DNA of 64,000 nt from Bacteroides faecis MAJ27 (GCF_900106755.1 NZ_FNNN01000007.1:124001-188000), one strand, 5' to 3'; shown: positions 33,363 to 43,448, numbered from the stretch's first letter. The notes: a model not told the origin generated them from the sequence alone. Translations and numbers: made by a program.

Positions 33363-33884
33363 ATGGAACTGAAACAATTTAAAATAACCGTTGTGCCCCT
33401 TCGAGATAAGCTACTGAACTATGCCCGGAGGATGACTGATGATCCTTCGGATGCGGAAGATGCCGTACAGGAAGTCATGCTGAAGCTATGGAATCTGCGT
33501 CAGAAACTGGACGAGTACAGAAGCATCGAAGCTGTAGCCATGACCATGACGCATCATCTTTGCATGGACTTGTGGCGTGCCAAGCGACCGGACACTTTAT
33601 CACTCGACCGGGTACAGGCTCCCACCCCTTCGGCTACTCCGGAGCGATTGCTGGAAGAGAAAGATGAGTTCAGACTGATGCGGGAGATTATCGACTCCTT
33701 GCCTACGCTGCAACGAACAATCATCCGCATGAAAGACATCGAAGAGTACGAAACGGAAGAAATTGCCGAAATCACCGGATGCAATGCAGAAGCCATTCGC
33801 AGCAATCTGTCAAGAGCCCGCAAGAAAGTAAGAGAAGTCTATTTGCAAACAATACAAGAACGAAAAAGGAGGAACAAAGCATGA
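33363..33884 (+). CDS. ECF-type RNA polymerase sigma factor
   Basis: 173 aa. Sigma region 2 (ARRMTDDPSDAEDAVQEVMLKLW near 20-42) and region 4 with helix-turn-helix (LPTLQRTIIRMKDIEEYETEEIAEITGCNAEAIRSNLSRARKKV near 112-155) are both present. It directs RNA polymerase to stress or surface genes. The stop overlaps the start of the next gene (ATGA), which fits a sigma/anti-sigma pair. Confidence 0.93.
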   Translation: MELKQFKITVVPLRDKLLNYARRMTDDPSDAEDAVQEVMLKLWNLRQKLDEYRSIEAVAMTMTHHLCMDLWRAKRPDTLSLDRVQAPTPSATPERLLEEKDEFRLMREIIDSLPTLQRTIIRMKDIEEYETEEIAEITGCNAEAIRSNLSRARKKVREVYLQTIQERKRRNKA

Positions 33885-34342
33885 AAGATATAGAAACCTT
33901 GCTCAACAAATATTTCGAGGGAGAAACCACCTGCGAGGAAGAACGCAGACTACGACGTTTCTTTGCCGAAGGCCTTGTACCGGAACACCTGGAGGTATAT
34001 CGCCCGATGTTTGCCTTCTTCGAAGCAGAGCAGGAGGAACTTACGGAAGTCTCCGGTCAATGTAATGCCGGCGAAATGCCTGAACTTGCCATATTCGAGA
34101 AAAAGACAAAAACGGTCAGAAAGTATCTGACTTACAGCCTCGGTGCTGCCGCTGCCGCCCTCCTGTTATTACTGGGCATATCGGGCATCTACCGCCATAT
34201 ATCCCCTGCACCGGCAAACTATGTGATCATTGACGGCAAGGAATATACGGACGTTCATTTGATCCGCGAACAGGCGATGGTCGCTTTCCGTGACGTCAGC
34301 CTCAGCGAGGAAGAAATATTCGCTACTTTATTTGATGAATAA
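33881..34342 (+). CDS. Anti-sigma-like membrane protein
   Basis: 153 aa; start ATG 33881 overlaps the sigma stop. The N-terminus (DIETLLNKYFEGETTCEEERRLRRFF) is the zinc-free anti-sigma-like motif common in Bacteroides, followed by a single membrane segment (YSLGAAAAALLLLLGISGIY near 95) and a periplasmic tail. Probably holds the sigma factor inactive at the membrane; inferred from order and architecture. Confidence 0.75.
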   Translation: MKDIETLLNKYFEGETTCEEERRLRRFFAEGLVPEHLEVYRPMFAFFEAEQEELTEVSGQCNAGEMPELAIFEKKTKTVRKYLTYSLGAAAAALLLLLGISGIYRHISPAPANYVIIDGKEYTDVHLIREQAMVAFRDVSLSEEEIFATLFDE

Positions 34343-34362
34343 TATAAAAACAGCATATAATT

Positions 34363-34812
34363 ATGATGAATAAAATCATTCGTACCACACTAATCGCCCT
34401 GTTACTTACATTCGCTGCCCATGCAGCCGCCCAACAGGGACTACAGATTGCCACCGTCTTTCAGAAGTACGGAAAGCAAAAAGGGGTGACTATGGTAGAG
34501 CTATCCAATGAAATGCTGGAAACTTACCAGATGACTCTCTATAAAAGTCTGGTTTTCAAGGATGTCAACAATGCACTTCCCACTATTCTCCGTTGCCTGG
34601 AAGCCGATAAGAAGAAAGCGAAGAAAGTGAAAGAAGTTGTTTCCAACGGGCAAATCAAATCCGGTTATTACCAGCTTCCCCAACTTAAGGAGGATGTGAA
34701 CCGGTTTATCCTCTTCAAAACCGGAAAGAAAGATTCGGCTACCCTGATCTATATCGAAGGGGAACTGGATGCCGACGACCTGATTACCATGCTATTCATG
34801 AAGAAAGAATAA
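34363..34812 (+). CDS. DUF4252 domain protein
   Basis: 149 aa with a signal peptide (ending HAAAQ) and the small alpha/beta DUF4252 domain, including LQIATVFQKYGKQKGVTMVELS and LIYIEGELDADDLITMLF. Such proteins accompany Bacteroides ECF sigma/anti-sigma pairs. ATG 34366 is an alternative start. Function unknown; exported. Confidence 0.85.
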   Translation: MMNKIIRTTLIALLLTFAAHAAAQQGLQIATVFQKYGKQKGVTMVELSNEMLETYQMTLYKSLVFKDVNNALPTILRCLEADKKKAKKVKEVVSNGQIKSGYYQLPQLKEDVNRFILFKTGKKDSATLIYIEGELDADDLITMLFMKKE

Positions 34813-34834
34813 AAACAGATTAAGAAATACAAAT

Positions 34835-35737
34835 ATGAAAAAACTATTATTACTATGGCTCATGATGGCTCCAATGAGCGGCATGGCACAAAATGAAAGC
34901 ACTCCGCAGGATACAACACTTTACGTCAACGGACGAAAGATCGTTATCAAGGAACAAGGTGACAAGATCAAAGTGAAACTCTACGAACGCGCATCCGGCG
35001 GAGATACGATAACGAACGCGCAAATCTTCGAAGGAGTCTACCTGAACGGACAGAGTACGGAAAGCCGCACCGTACTGAGCGCCCTCCCCTTCTCCAAAAA
35101 GAACAACAAGAAAAACAGATTTGAACCTCATGCCGGCGGATTCTATATCGGCTACACCCGACTGTCCAATGACTTTCTCTCATTCAATCCGTCGAGTGGT
35201 GCCGATCTCAATTCCAGCCATTCGTGGGAAATAGGCGGTAATCTGTTTACCGGTTCGCACGCCTTTGCGCCTACCTATAACTGGGGAATTACCATCGGAT
35301 TGGGATGGGGATACCGCAGTATGCGTCTGGATGGCAATTATGCATTCCGTGAAATAGACGGAGTGACCGAAATCTATTCCGGGGAAGAGGCAGAAGAACC
35401 TACAGAGTACAGTAAAAGTCGTCTGCGTTATTTCTACTTCCGTATTCCGCTCTCTATCGAGTGGCAAACCCGGCTCAATGGCAAAGGCCCTCTGTTCTTT
35501 GCTGTAGGTCCCGAAGCTGAAATCCGTCACGGATTCAGATCGAAAGCAAAAGTTAACGGGTCAAAGAAGACGATTGACAAGGGACTGAACGGACGTCCAT
35601 TGGGTATCAATTTACTTGCGCAAGCCGGTTATGCAGATCTGGGTGTATATATGCGTTACTCTACATACGGGCTTTTTGAGAAGAACAAAGGTCCCGAACT
35701 TTATCCCTTCTCTTTCGGAGTATGCTGGTACTGGTAA
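34835..35737 (+). CDS. Outer membrane beta-barrel protein (PorT-like)
   Basis: 300 aa. Signal peptide MKKLLLLWLMMAPMSGMAQ, then a short linker and a barrel from about residue 95 (HAGGFYIGYTRLSNDF) ending YPFSFGVCWYW. Aromatic last residues are typical of barrel insertion signals. Last gene of the sigma-factor operon (22 bases after the DUF4252 gene), perhaps its sensed or regulated product. Confidence 0.8.
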   Translation: MKKLLLLWLMMAPMSGMAQNESTPQDTTLYVNGRKIVIKEQGDKIKVKLYERASGGDTITNAQIFEGVYLNGQSTESRTVLSALPFSKKNNKKNRFEPHAGGFYIGYTRLSNDFLSFNPSSGADLNSSHSWEIGGNLFTGSHAFAPTYNWGITIGLGWGYRSMRLDGNYAFREIDGVTEIYSGEEAEEPTEYSKSRLRYFYFRIPLSIEWQTRLNGKGPLFFAVGPEAEIRHGFRSKAKVNGSKKTIDKGLNGRPLGINLLAQAGYADLGVYMRYSTYGLFEKNKGPELYPFSFGVCWYW

Positions 35738-35768
35738 AGTAAAACTCATCCCCTTACCTATTTCTGAC

Positions 35769-35818
35769 AGTTAACAATCAATAAAGTTGTTCTTCATAAA
35801 AAATAGCTTTATCTTTGG
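35769..35818 (+). promoter_or_regulatory. Promoter of the oxidoreductase gene with shared 21-bp element
   Basis: TATCTTTGG at 35810-35818 is the -7 box, about 31 bases before ATG 35850. The preceding 21-bp block (35769-35789) is identical to that at 33258-33278 and its last TTG forms the -33 box at normal spacing. Confidence 0.6.
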
Positions 35819-35849
35819 GAGTTGTTAAAACAAGCACAATAGGTATATT

Positions 35850-36836
35850 ATGAATGAAAAGATGATTAAATGGGGCTTCATCGGTTGCGGAGAAGTAACC
35901 AAAACCAAAAGTGGCCCCGCCTTTCAAAAGGTAGAACATTCTGAAGTAGTAGCTGTAATGAGCCGCGACGGCGCCAAAGCAAAGGCTTATGCGAAAGAAA
36001 GAGGAATCAAGAAATGGTATGATGACGCCCAGGAACTGATTGACGATCCGGAAGTAAACGCCATTTATATCGCTACTCCTCCTTCTTCACACGCTACCTA
36101 CGCCATTATGGCAATGAAAGCAGGAAAACCTGCCTATATTGAAAAACCAATGGCTGTCACTTATGAGGAGTGTACACGCATCAACCGTATTTCTCAGGAA
36201 ACAGGGGTTCCCTGCTTCGTAGCCTATTACCGCCGCTATCTTCCCTACTTCCAGAAAGTGAAAGAAATGGTGGAGAATGGCTCTATCGGTAATGTCATCA
36301 ACGTACAAGTCCGTTTTGCCCAGCCGCCACGTGATTTGGATTACAACCGTGAAAACCTCCCCTGGCGCGTACAGGCTGATATTGCAGGAGGCGGTTACTT
36401 TTATGATCTTGCCCCGCACCAGATTGATTTGCTGCAAGACATGTTCGGCTGCATCCTCGAAGCCAGCGGATATAAAAGCAACCGCGGAGGGCTTTACCCC
36501 GCCGAAGATACACTGAGCGCTTGCTTTCAGTTTGATAACGGATTGGTTGGCAGCGGCTCCTGGTGCTTTGTTGCCCATGATTCTGCCCGTGAGGACCGTA
36601 TCGAAATCATCGGAGATAAAGGAATGATCTGCTTCTCTGTGTTTACTTACGAACCGATCGGTCTGCACACCGAACGAGGACGTGAAGAAATTTGCATCGG
36701 CAATCCCGAACATGTACAACAGCCACTTATACAGGCAGTAGTAGATCATCTGCTGGGTAAGTCCGTTTGTTCCTGCAACGGAGAAAGTGCTACCTTGACT
36801 AACTGGGTAATGGACAAAATATTAGGGAAGCTTTAA
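35850..36836 (+). CDS. Gfo/Idh/MocA family oxidoreductase
   Basis: 328 aa. Rossmann NAD(P) binding at the N-terminus (KWGFIGCGEVTKTKSGP, near 8) and the EKPMA motif near 97 with the catalytic Lys of the family; the C-terminal domain includes GGGYFYDLAPHQIDLLQ with the conserved His near 188. Likely a sugar or inositol-type dehydrogenase; substrate unknown. Single gene unit. Confidence 0.9.
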   Translation: MNEKMIKWGFIGCGEVTKTKSGPAFQKVEHSEVVAVMSRDGAKAKAYAKERGIKKWYDDAQELIDDPEVNAIYIATPPSSHATYAIMAMKAGKPAYIEKPMAVTYEECTRINRISQETGVPCFVAYYRRYLPYFQKVKEMVENGSIGNVINVQVRFAQPPRDLDYNRENLPWRVQADIAGGGYFYDLAPHQIDLLQDMFGCILEASGYKSNRGGLYPAEDTLSACFQFDNGLVGSGSWCFVAHDSAREDRIEIIGDKGMICFSVFTYEPIGLHTERGREEICIGNPEHVQQPLIQAVVDHLLGKSVCSCNGESATLTNWVMDKILGKL

Positions 36837-36881
36837 GAAGAAGCCTGCCCTTGTTTGTTTCTTAAAATAATTTAATCACTA

Positions 36882-36911
36882 TATTCTATCGTTAGTTTTC
36901 TTTATATTTGC
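36882..36911 (+). promoter_or_regulatory. Promoter of the deaminase gene
   Basis: TATATTTGC at 36903-36911 fits TAnnTTTG, about 48 bases before ATG 36959. A T-rich stretch (TTTTC/TTAG) lies at the -33 position. Confidence 0.55.
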
Positions 36912-36958
36912 GAAAGGTAGCAATAAAAGCAAAACTAACGATATTATTTTTTATAACT

Positions 36959-37429
36959 ATGACCAAAGAAGAACTAATGAGGAAAGCAATCGAGCTTTCC
37001 AAAGAAAACGTTGCTAATGGTGGAGGCCCGTTCGGAGCCGTCATTGCAACCAAAGAAGGGGAAATTATAGCTACAGGAGTCAACAGAGTAACCTCTTCGT
37101 GTGACCCCACCGCTCATGCCGAGGTAAGTGCCATACGTGCCGCAGCCGCCAAATTGGGGACATTCAACCTCAGCGGATACGAAATCTATACTTCATGCGA
37201 ACCTTGCCCCATGTGTCTGGGTGCCATTTACTGGGCAAGACTGGACAAAATGTATTATGGTAATAATAAGACGGATGCAAAGAACATCGGTTTCGACGAT
37301 TCCTTTATTTATGATGAACTGGCTCTAAAGCCTGCCGACAGAAAACTTCCCTCCGAAGTGCTGCTGCATAACGAAGCCATTACTGCCTTCGAAGCCTGGA
37401 TGTCTAAAGAAGACAAAGTAGAATATTAG
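36959..37429 (+). CDS. Nucleoside/guanine deaminase
   Basis: 156 aa from ATG 36959; the frame is open to GTG-like and ATG codons at 36908, but that start overlaps the promoter. Zinc-binding motifs of the cytidine deaminase fold: PTAHAEVSAIRAA near 52 (His-Ala-Glu, catalytic Glu) and SCEPCPMCLGAIYWA near 83 (two Cys). Length and motifs fit GuaD-type guanine deaminase more than tRNA TadA, although TadA relatives cannot be excluded. Confidence 0.85.
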   Translation: MTKEELMRKAIELSKENVANGGGPFGAVIATKEGEIIATGVNRVTSSCDPTAHAEVSAIRAAAAKLGTFNLSGYEIYTSCEPCPMCLGAIYWARLDKMYYGNNKTDAKNIGFDDSFIYDELALKPADRKLPSEVLLHNEAITAFEAWMSKEDKVEY

Positions 37430-37466
37430 CACCAAATCTCACTTAAACTCACTAATACTTAGTAAA

Positions 37467-38270
37467 ATGAAAAGAAAAAACTTTTTAGTTCTTTTAGCCG
37501 CAGGATGTTTGTTCAGTTGCCAGCAACAGGATGAACTGCAAGAAACAAGTAAAGAAGCAACCAACTTCTCAATCTCTATCGACGACGCTCTTTCTGACCC
37601 GCTTACCCGCACCAGCAGTGATCTGTTTCCTGCCAAAAACAGCATCACCACAGGAGAAGTTATCTCTATGGCTGCTTCCGGTCAGAACTATACCCCATTC
37701 ATTGTCGGCCAAGATAGCCGTACTTGGAGTGAAATAGGTGCTACAACAAGCACAGTTACATTCTACGCCCATTATCCTGCACTGACGGATGGAGCCGCTA
37801 CCAGATCAAGTGGCAACAAACGCCTGTTAAAAGGAGGACAAGAACATTTGTTCGGAACAGCAGAAGCCGTTCCGGGTAGTCGGAATGTATCCCTGAAATT
37901 CAAACGAATGACCGTACCGGTTATTATACTGGATGAAAATGATAATCCGTATGAAGGGGAAGCTAAAGTCGAACTTAGCCTGAAAAACGAAGGTACACAG
38001 GATTTATTGAACGGTATTATTGAAGTCAACGAGAATGCTTTATCAGAGAATATCGAAGTAAAGAAAGTATCCGAAGGTGCTGTTACCAATGTGCTTCCGC
38101 AAAAGATCAATGCCGGAGAAGAAATCGGTACTATCACTATCGGAGGAGTAGTTCAGAAAATCAGTGCGGTAGAAGATTTGGATTTAAAAGCAGGAAGTAC
38201 ACTTTCTGTCAGACTGTCAAGAAGAATCGGGGGCGGTATTATCGATGGTAATGTTCCATTGTACAGATAA
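37467..38270 (+). CDS. Fimbrillin-family-like lipoprotein
   Basis: 267 aa with a lipoprotein signal (LAAGCLFSC, Cys near 18). The mature protein has the LTRTSSDLFPAKNSITTGEVISM start and beta-rich body with VTFYAHYPALTDG and RNVSLKFKRMTVPVIILDEN, typical of fimbrillin/Mfa-type surface proteins of Bacteroides. Probably a surface adhesion or fimbrial component; short for the family and unaccompanied by other fimbrial genes. Confidence 0.75.
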   Translation: MKRKNFLVLLAAGCLFSCQQQDELQETSKEATNFSISIDDALSDPLTRTSSDLFPAKNSITTGEVISMAASGQNYTPFIVGQDSRTWSEIGATTSTVTFYAHYPALTDGAATRSSGNKRLLKGGQEHLFGTAEAVPGSRNVSLKFKRMTVPVIILDENDNPYEGEAKVELSLKNEGTQDLLNGIIEVNENALSENIEVKKVSEGAVTNVLPQKINAGEEIGTITIGGVVQKISAVEDLDLKAGSTLSVRLSRRIGGGIIDGNVPLYR

Positions 38271-38359
38271 CATTAATGAAATCTTTCTGATTATATTCAT
38301 AAAAGAACGGGACTCATCACGAATCCCATTTTCTTGTTTATACCTAAAAACTATACAAT

Positions 38360-38392
38360 AAGCCAGCTAGTTCAAGGCGAACCGGCTGGCTT
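38360..38392. terminator. Terminator between convergent genes
   Basis: AAGCCAGC (38360-38367) pairs with GCTGGCTT (38385-38392), extended by GTTC/GAAC inside. It lies between the fimbrillin-like gene and the convergent SusD-like gene and may serve both strands. Confidence 0.7.
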
Positions 38393-38404
38393 ATATATTA
38401 CATT

Positions 38405-40009
38405 TTATTGTTTATCCCACCATACGCGTGATGTCATCTTATCCCCTCCGCTAAGTCTCTTTACGGCATCGTTGTAATTAACAGGGTTAGCTGTTATTTC
38501 ACTTGTCGGATAAATGAAACGACGAGGAATCTCTCCATTTGTCACATTATTAGGATAGCTGGCTGCATTTTGGGACGGAGTCAGCTTAGGATATCCGGTA
38601 CGACGCCAGTTTGCAAAGGCTTCATACTCATTACAGAATGTGTGGATATAATATTCCGTATTAATCTGTTCCAAAGCCTTTTCCGTATCAGCGTTCAATG
38701 GATTAGCATCCAGATAGGCGGCTATCTCAGCATCCGTAATTGTAGTAGTGGCTTTTTCATAATAAGAGAATTGCTTCATGGCGGCAGTCACCCCCTCTTT
38801 ATAAAGGTTTTCTGCATCTCCTGTATATAATCCACGTTTCACCGCATCTGCCAATAACAACAGATTGCCGGCATGAGTGACAAGCATAGATGGTGAATCC
38901 GGACGTGCATATACTGTGCGATTAGGAACAGAATAAGTTTTTCTCCAATCATCACCCGGATAGCCAGGAGCTTTACTGATATCCCAGTCTCCTCCTTTTG
39001 AATCATATCCAACCGGCATACCTTTCTGTTTATCAGAAGCATTATCTCCCAAATCAAAATCAGCATCACCCCATCCTGGCTTCGGGTCTTTAGTACAAAC
39101 CGTAGCAATCAAAGGAAGGCGAGGATCGTCTTTCAATATTTCTATAAAAGTTTCACTGATAAAAAATGCCTGAGTATCCAGACTGGAAAATACTTTTCCA
39201 TAAGGTTCTGCAGAGTCATCACTCGGCGAACCATTGGCATGTCTGACAATTGCATTATCATCGTTACTTACAAACAAACCATTCGCTACTGCTTTAGCCA
39301 CCCATGTCTTCGCTTTATCAGGGGCAACTTTGGTCAAACGCATTGCTACCCGAAGCATCAGTGAGTTCGCAAACTTCTTCCACTTTGCAGCATCACCTCC
39401 GTAGATAACGTCCGCAGCTCCTATTGTATTACTGGCAGAGGTGCTCAATGCGGCTTGTGCCTCATCAAGTTCTTTCAGCAAATCATTATAGATTGATTCT
39501 TGCGTGTCATATTTAGGATACGGAATCGGATTTGTAGAATATCCCTGACCTGCTTCAGAATAAGGAACATCACCGTAAAGATCGGTCATATTCTGGAACA
39601 TATATGCTTTCATAATACGGCACATCTGATACTCATTTTCATAAGCGGGATTTCCTTCCCAATTATTCATCACATCTATTATATTACGAATAGCCGCACG
39701 ACCACCGGAATAGAATCCTGTCCAATAAGCACCACTATACTGATCACTCCATGTATAAAAAGATCCATACACCCAGTCCACCGTAGCTGTATGCTGTATC
39801 ATATTGGCTGTGTAGATACAGCCATTACGCCACACATCCCAGTCGGAACCACATATCTGCGCCTGTACTTGAGTAAACTCCATCTTATAATCCACTACTC
39901 CGGGATTCAGGTTCATAGGGTCATTATTCACATCCCCAAAATCATTACAGCTCGTCGTCAATCCCATCAGACTGAAAGCTGTCAAAATATATAAGGTAAA
40001 CTTTTTCAT
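38405..40009 (-). CDS. SusD/RagB-like nutrient-binding lipoprotein
   Basis: 534 aa; start chosen at 40009 (MKKFTLYILTAFSLMGLTTSC) since the longer frame to 40042 lies in the SusC spacer. Lipid anchor Cys near 20. Contains the SusD-like-2 family features: YKMEFTQVQAQICGSDW near 45, ISETFIEILKDDPRLPLIATVC near 285 and the C-terminal YEAFANWRRTGYPKL. Surface lipoprotein that binds glycan or peptide ligands over the SusC channel. Paired with the TonB-dependent transporter upstream by 19 bases. Confidence 0.93.
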   Translation of the reverse strand: MKKFTLYILTAFSLMGLTTSCNDFGDVNNDPMNLNPGVVDYKMEFTQVQAQICGSDWDVWRNGCIYTANMIQHTATVDWVYGSFYTWSDQYSGAYWTGFYSGGRAAIRNIIDVMNNWEGNPAYENEYQMCRIMKAYMFQNMTDLYGDVPYSEAGQGYSTNPIPYPKYDTQESIYNDLLKELDEAQAALSTSASNTIGAADVIYGGDAAKWKKFANSLMLRVAMRLTKVAPDKAKTWVAKAVANGLFVSNDDNAIVRHANGSPSDDSAEPYGKVFSSLDTQAFFISETFIEILKDDPRLPLIATVCTKDPKPGWGDADFDLGDNASDKQKGMPVGYDSKGGDWDISKAPGYPGDDWRKTYSVPNRTVYARPDSPSMLVTHAGNLLLLADAVKRGLYTGDAENLYKEGVTAAMKQFSYYEKATTTITDAEIAAYLDANPLNADTEKALEQINTEYYIHTFCNEYEAFANWRRTGYPKLTPSQNAASYPNNVTNGEIPRRFIYPTSEITANPVNYNDAVKRLSGGDKMTSRVWWDKQ

Positions 40010-40028
40010 TGTTACAGTATTTAAGATG

Positions 40029-43000
40029 TTAGAACTTAACATTTACATTGAATCCCACATTTCTCGTAGCCGGATATCCGTTCAATTCCAAACCTTGAGC
40101 ATTACCGTTATTATAAGCAGATTCCGGATCAATATTATCTGTATGCTTCAAAATAGTCCAAAGGTTACGACCTACTAAAGAAAGAGTCACACCTTTTATA
40201 AGTGTCTGCTTATTCAACCATGCCTGCGGCAAAGTATATCCGATTGAAAGTTCACGCAGTTTTATGAAACTTGCATTATAAACAAACTCTTCAGCAATAT
40301 TCTGATTGGTAATAGCCTGCCAATAGTCTTGTGCAGAAACAGCTACAGTATTCTTCACATATCCGCCTTTACCGTCAGACATTACACCATCGCCTACCAT
40401 TGTTCCCTTACCGTCAGCGCCACGTCCCTGCAAAGTATTCTTATGCAAACCATTGCTATAGAGAGACAAATTAGTTCCGGAGAATAATTTAGCACCTGCC
40501 TTGAAGTCAATCAAGAAAGCAAGAGTTATATTCTTGTAAGTAAATTCATTGCGCCATCCACCGGTTACTTTATAAACACCGTTTCCTAATACCTGAACTT
40601 CATCAGAATGTACGGGAAGACCGTTTTCAAAAATAACTTGACCGTCCGGAGTACGCTTGTACTCATAACCTACTAATTCACCATAAGGATGTCCCAATAT
40701 ATTCTGAACAGAAACATTTCCTAAACGTGAGGTAGCTCCATCAAGTGTCAGTCTCTTTATGTTTTCTCCCGTTCCGTCTTTTCCCAAGTATTTTACATCA
40801 CTGCTGTTATAAGCTATATTGAATGTAGAATTCCAGTTGAAGTCTTTCGTATGAATAGGAACAGCATTCACCATCACTTCCACACCACTATTTCTGATTT
40901 CTCCAACGTTCTGAATAGCTGATTCAAATCCGGAAGCACCACTGGTGGTCACCTGTACGATATCATCTTTGGTTGTCTTCTTATAATAAGCAGCATCCAA
41001 TGATAAACGGTTGTCCAGGAAAGAAAGATTCAAACCAATTTCCCATTCGGAGATTTGAACAGGTTTCAAGCCTTTATTGGGTACGGTAGAGTTATTGATC
41101 GTCACCACAGGCTGTCCGTTAGACTGGTAGTTATCTACTTTATAGGTAAGAAGGTTCTGATATGCTTTTGTTCCGTTAGATGCAGCAGCATAAGATGCCC
41201 GAATCTTTCCGAAAGTAAACCAGTCGGGAGTCTTGAATGTATCGCTAAATACCCATGACATACCAATAGAAGGATAGAAATAATGATTATTATCCGGGTC
41301 CAGAGTGGAGAACCAGTCATTACGTCCTGTTAAGTTCAAGAAAACCTGATTCTTGTAACCAAGATCTGCGGTACCATAAATTGAATTTACCCGGTATTCT
41401 GTATATTCCTTCTTGTACAGATGCTTCGCTGTGTTACTGCTTGAATAGAAATCTGGAACAAAGAAGGAAGATGCCTTATCGTCCAGACCATATTTCTTTG
41501 TAATGTTCCTCTGACGGTTTCCACCAAAAGTAGCACCGACACTCCAGTCGCCAAATGTCTTATTGAATCCGATCAAATAGTTCAGGTTCATTTCAGAGAA
41601 GTTCTGAGTATATTCCTTTATATAACCACGCGGGTCTTCCGGAGAAGCAGAACCGATTGGCTTCACTTCAGAATATTCCAGATTATAACCGTCACGTGTT
41701 ACGGCACCCTGGATGTATAACCAATCAAAGATATCATACTTCAAAGTCATACCACCAGTCAGACGATTACGGTTTGTTTCATTGGTAACTCTATACTGCA
41801 ACCAATACGGGTTATTGAAATAACCGTTTGTACCACCTAACAGTTCTTTACCGTCAGCACCGGTACCCCAGTCACAATCCGGATTTTCGCGTTCCAACCA
41901 ACGGATATCAAAAGAATTAGCATGATAAAGAAGTGCGGCATTTGTATTACTGTTACCATCAGACAAATTTGAACGACCTTTATTCTTGTCAAATACATAA
42001 TTAGCATTCACCATCAAATGAACTTTCGAGGAAATGTCATAAGTCGTATTCATATTGATACCTTGCTGACTGATACTGGAATTAGGAAGTATACCCTTTA
42101 CCGCCATATTGGAAACACCAAAACGATAGGATATCTTATCGGAAGCACCGCTCACAGCCAAGGTTGTCGTATTGTTAATCCCTGTACGATAAAAGTTCTT
42201 CCAGTTATCAACAGGAGAATAAGCATATTCCTTGCCCAAGAAGTTTACAGCCTTTCCTCCATCCATTATTTCACCCCAGCTGGATGTTTCAGTTGATTTT
42301 GCCACATCCGCAGAAAGCGGGCGATTGCCCTGCGTTCCTTGCCCGTAGGTATCCTGGAAATCACGGTAATCATAAATCACATCAAAAGCCAGGTTATTAT
42401 TGAATTCAACAGAAACCGGTTTCCCTTTCTGACCCGATTTAGTGGTAATCAAGATAGCACCGTTACCACCGCGATATCCATAAAGCGCAGATGCAGCAGC
42501 ACCTTTCAGCACCTGAATATCAGCAATATCATCCGGATTGATACTTGACAAACCGTCACCCATATCTTTACCGCCCCACTGACCGGCACTACCGATATTG
42601 GTATTATCAAACGGAACGCCATCAATAACATAGAGTGGCTGGTTGTTTCCTGTCAATGAAGCATTACCACGAATAACGACACGGCTACTACCACCCGGGC
42701 CGGTTGCATTTCCGGAAACGGAAACACCGGCAATCTTACCGGAAAGGGCATTACCAATGTTAGTAGTACGGGCTTCGGTGAAGTCTTTTCCTCCTACTGT
42801 CGTAGTAGAATAACCGAGAGACCTTTTCTGACGTTTAATACCCAAAGCTGTTACTACAACTTCATCGAGTGTCTGCGTATCTTCCTGTAAGATAATGTCT
42901 AAAGGTTTGCCCGTGTATTTAACTTCTTGGGGGCTATAACCTACATAAGAGATTTGAATAACTGCCCCATCAGGAACATTGGATAGAACAAAATTACCGT

Positions 43001-43217
43001 CAAGATCGGTAATTACACCATTTGTAGTACCTTTGACTACAACTGAAGCTCCGATAACCGCTTCACCTGTTTTGTCTTTTACTACACCTTTACACGTACC
43101 GTTTTGCTGTGTGACATTCACACTTGTTGCTCCATTGTCAGAGGCTGCATAGGAAATTGCTGCCGGCATGGCACACAAGAGCAACAGCACACTTACTGAT
43201 TTGAGTGGTTTAAACAT
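40029..43217 (-). CDS. SusC/RagA TonB-linked outer membrane transporter
   Basis: 1062 aa. Signal peptide (MFKPLKSVSVLLLLCAMPAAISYA), then a carboxypeptidase-regulatory-like domain (GVVKDKTGEAVIGASVVV near 45) and the plug domain with the YSTTTVGGKDFTEARTT and LSGKIAGVSVSG motifs near 140-175. The rest is the 22-strand barrel, ending NPGFNVNVKF-like aromatic terminus. Imports the SusD-bound ligand using TonB. Substrate not visible; no glycoside hydrolases lie nearby. Confidence 0.95.
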   Translation of the reverse strand: MFKPLKSVSVLLLLCAMPAAISYAASDNGATSVNVTQQNGTCKGVVKDKTGEAVIGASVVVKGTTNGVITDLDGNFVLSNVPDGAVIQISYVGYSPQEVKYTGKPLDIILQEDTQTLDEVVVTALGIKRQKRSLGYSTTTVGGKDFTEARTTNIGNALSGKIAGVSVSGNATGPGGSSRVVIRGNASLTGNNQPLYVIDGVPFDNTNIGSAGQWGGKDMGDGLSSINPDDIADIQVLKGAAASALYGYRGGNGAILITTKSGQKGKPVSVEFNNNLAFDVIYDYRDFQDTYGQGTQGNRPLSADVAKSTETSSWGEIMDGGKAVNFLGKEYAYSPVDNWKNFYRTGINNTTTLAVSGASDKISYRFGVSNMAVKGILPNSSISQQGINMNTTYDISSKVHLMVNANYVFDKNKGRSNLSDGNSNTNAALLYHANSFDIRWLERENPDCDWGTGADGKELLGGTNGYFNNPYWLQYRVTNETNRNRLTGGMTLKYDIFDWLYIQGAVTRDGYNLEYSEVKPIGSASPEDPRGYIKEYTQNFSEMNLNYLIGFNKTFGDWSVGATFGGNRQRNITKKYGLDDKASSFFVPDFYSSSNTAKHLYKKEYTEYRVNSIYGTADLGYKNQVFLNLTGRNDWFSTLDPDNNHYFYPSIGMSWVFSDTFKTPDWFTFGKIRASYAAASNGTKAYQNLLTYKVDNYQSNGQPVVTINNSTVPNKGLKPVQISEWEIGLNLSFLDNRLSLDAAYYKKTTKDDIVQVTTSGASGFESAIQNVGEIRNSGVEVMVNAVPIHTKDFNWNSTFNIAYNSSDVKYLGKDGTGENIKRLTLDGATSRLGNVSVQNILGHPYGELVGYEYKRTPDGQVIFENGLPVHSDEVQVLGNGVYKVTGGWRNEFTYKNITLAFLIDFKAGAKLFSGTNLSLYSNGLHKNTLQGRGADGKGTMVGDGVMSDGKGGYVKNTVAVSAQDYWQAITNQNIAEEFVYNASFIKLRELSIGYTLPQAWLNKQTLIKGVTLSLVGRNLWTILKHTDNIDPESAYNNGNAQGLELNGYPATRNVGFNVNVKF

Positions 43218-43448
43218 AATACTGCTCTTTTAAGGTTAATAAAAATAAGTTTGTGTGTAGAGAGGACGTCAATATTTCATAGTTTGGTTCTGACTACAAA
43301 TACAAAAATATGAAATTATTTTAAATAACAAGAAAATAAGTAGTTTTTTTTCTTTAAACAAAAAGAATAATTATATCCACTGAGAATATTACGATATACG
43401 AAACATCGACAATCTGTTTTGTCAGCAAATAAAAAATAAAAAAAGAAA

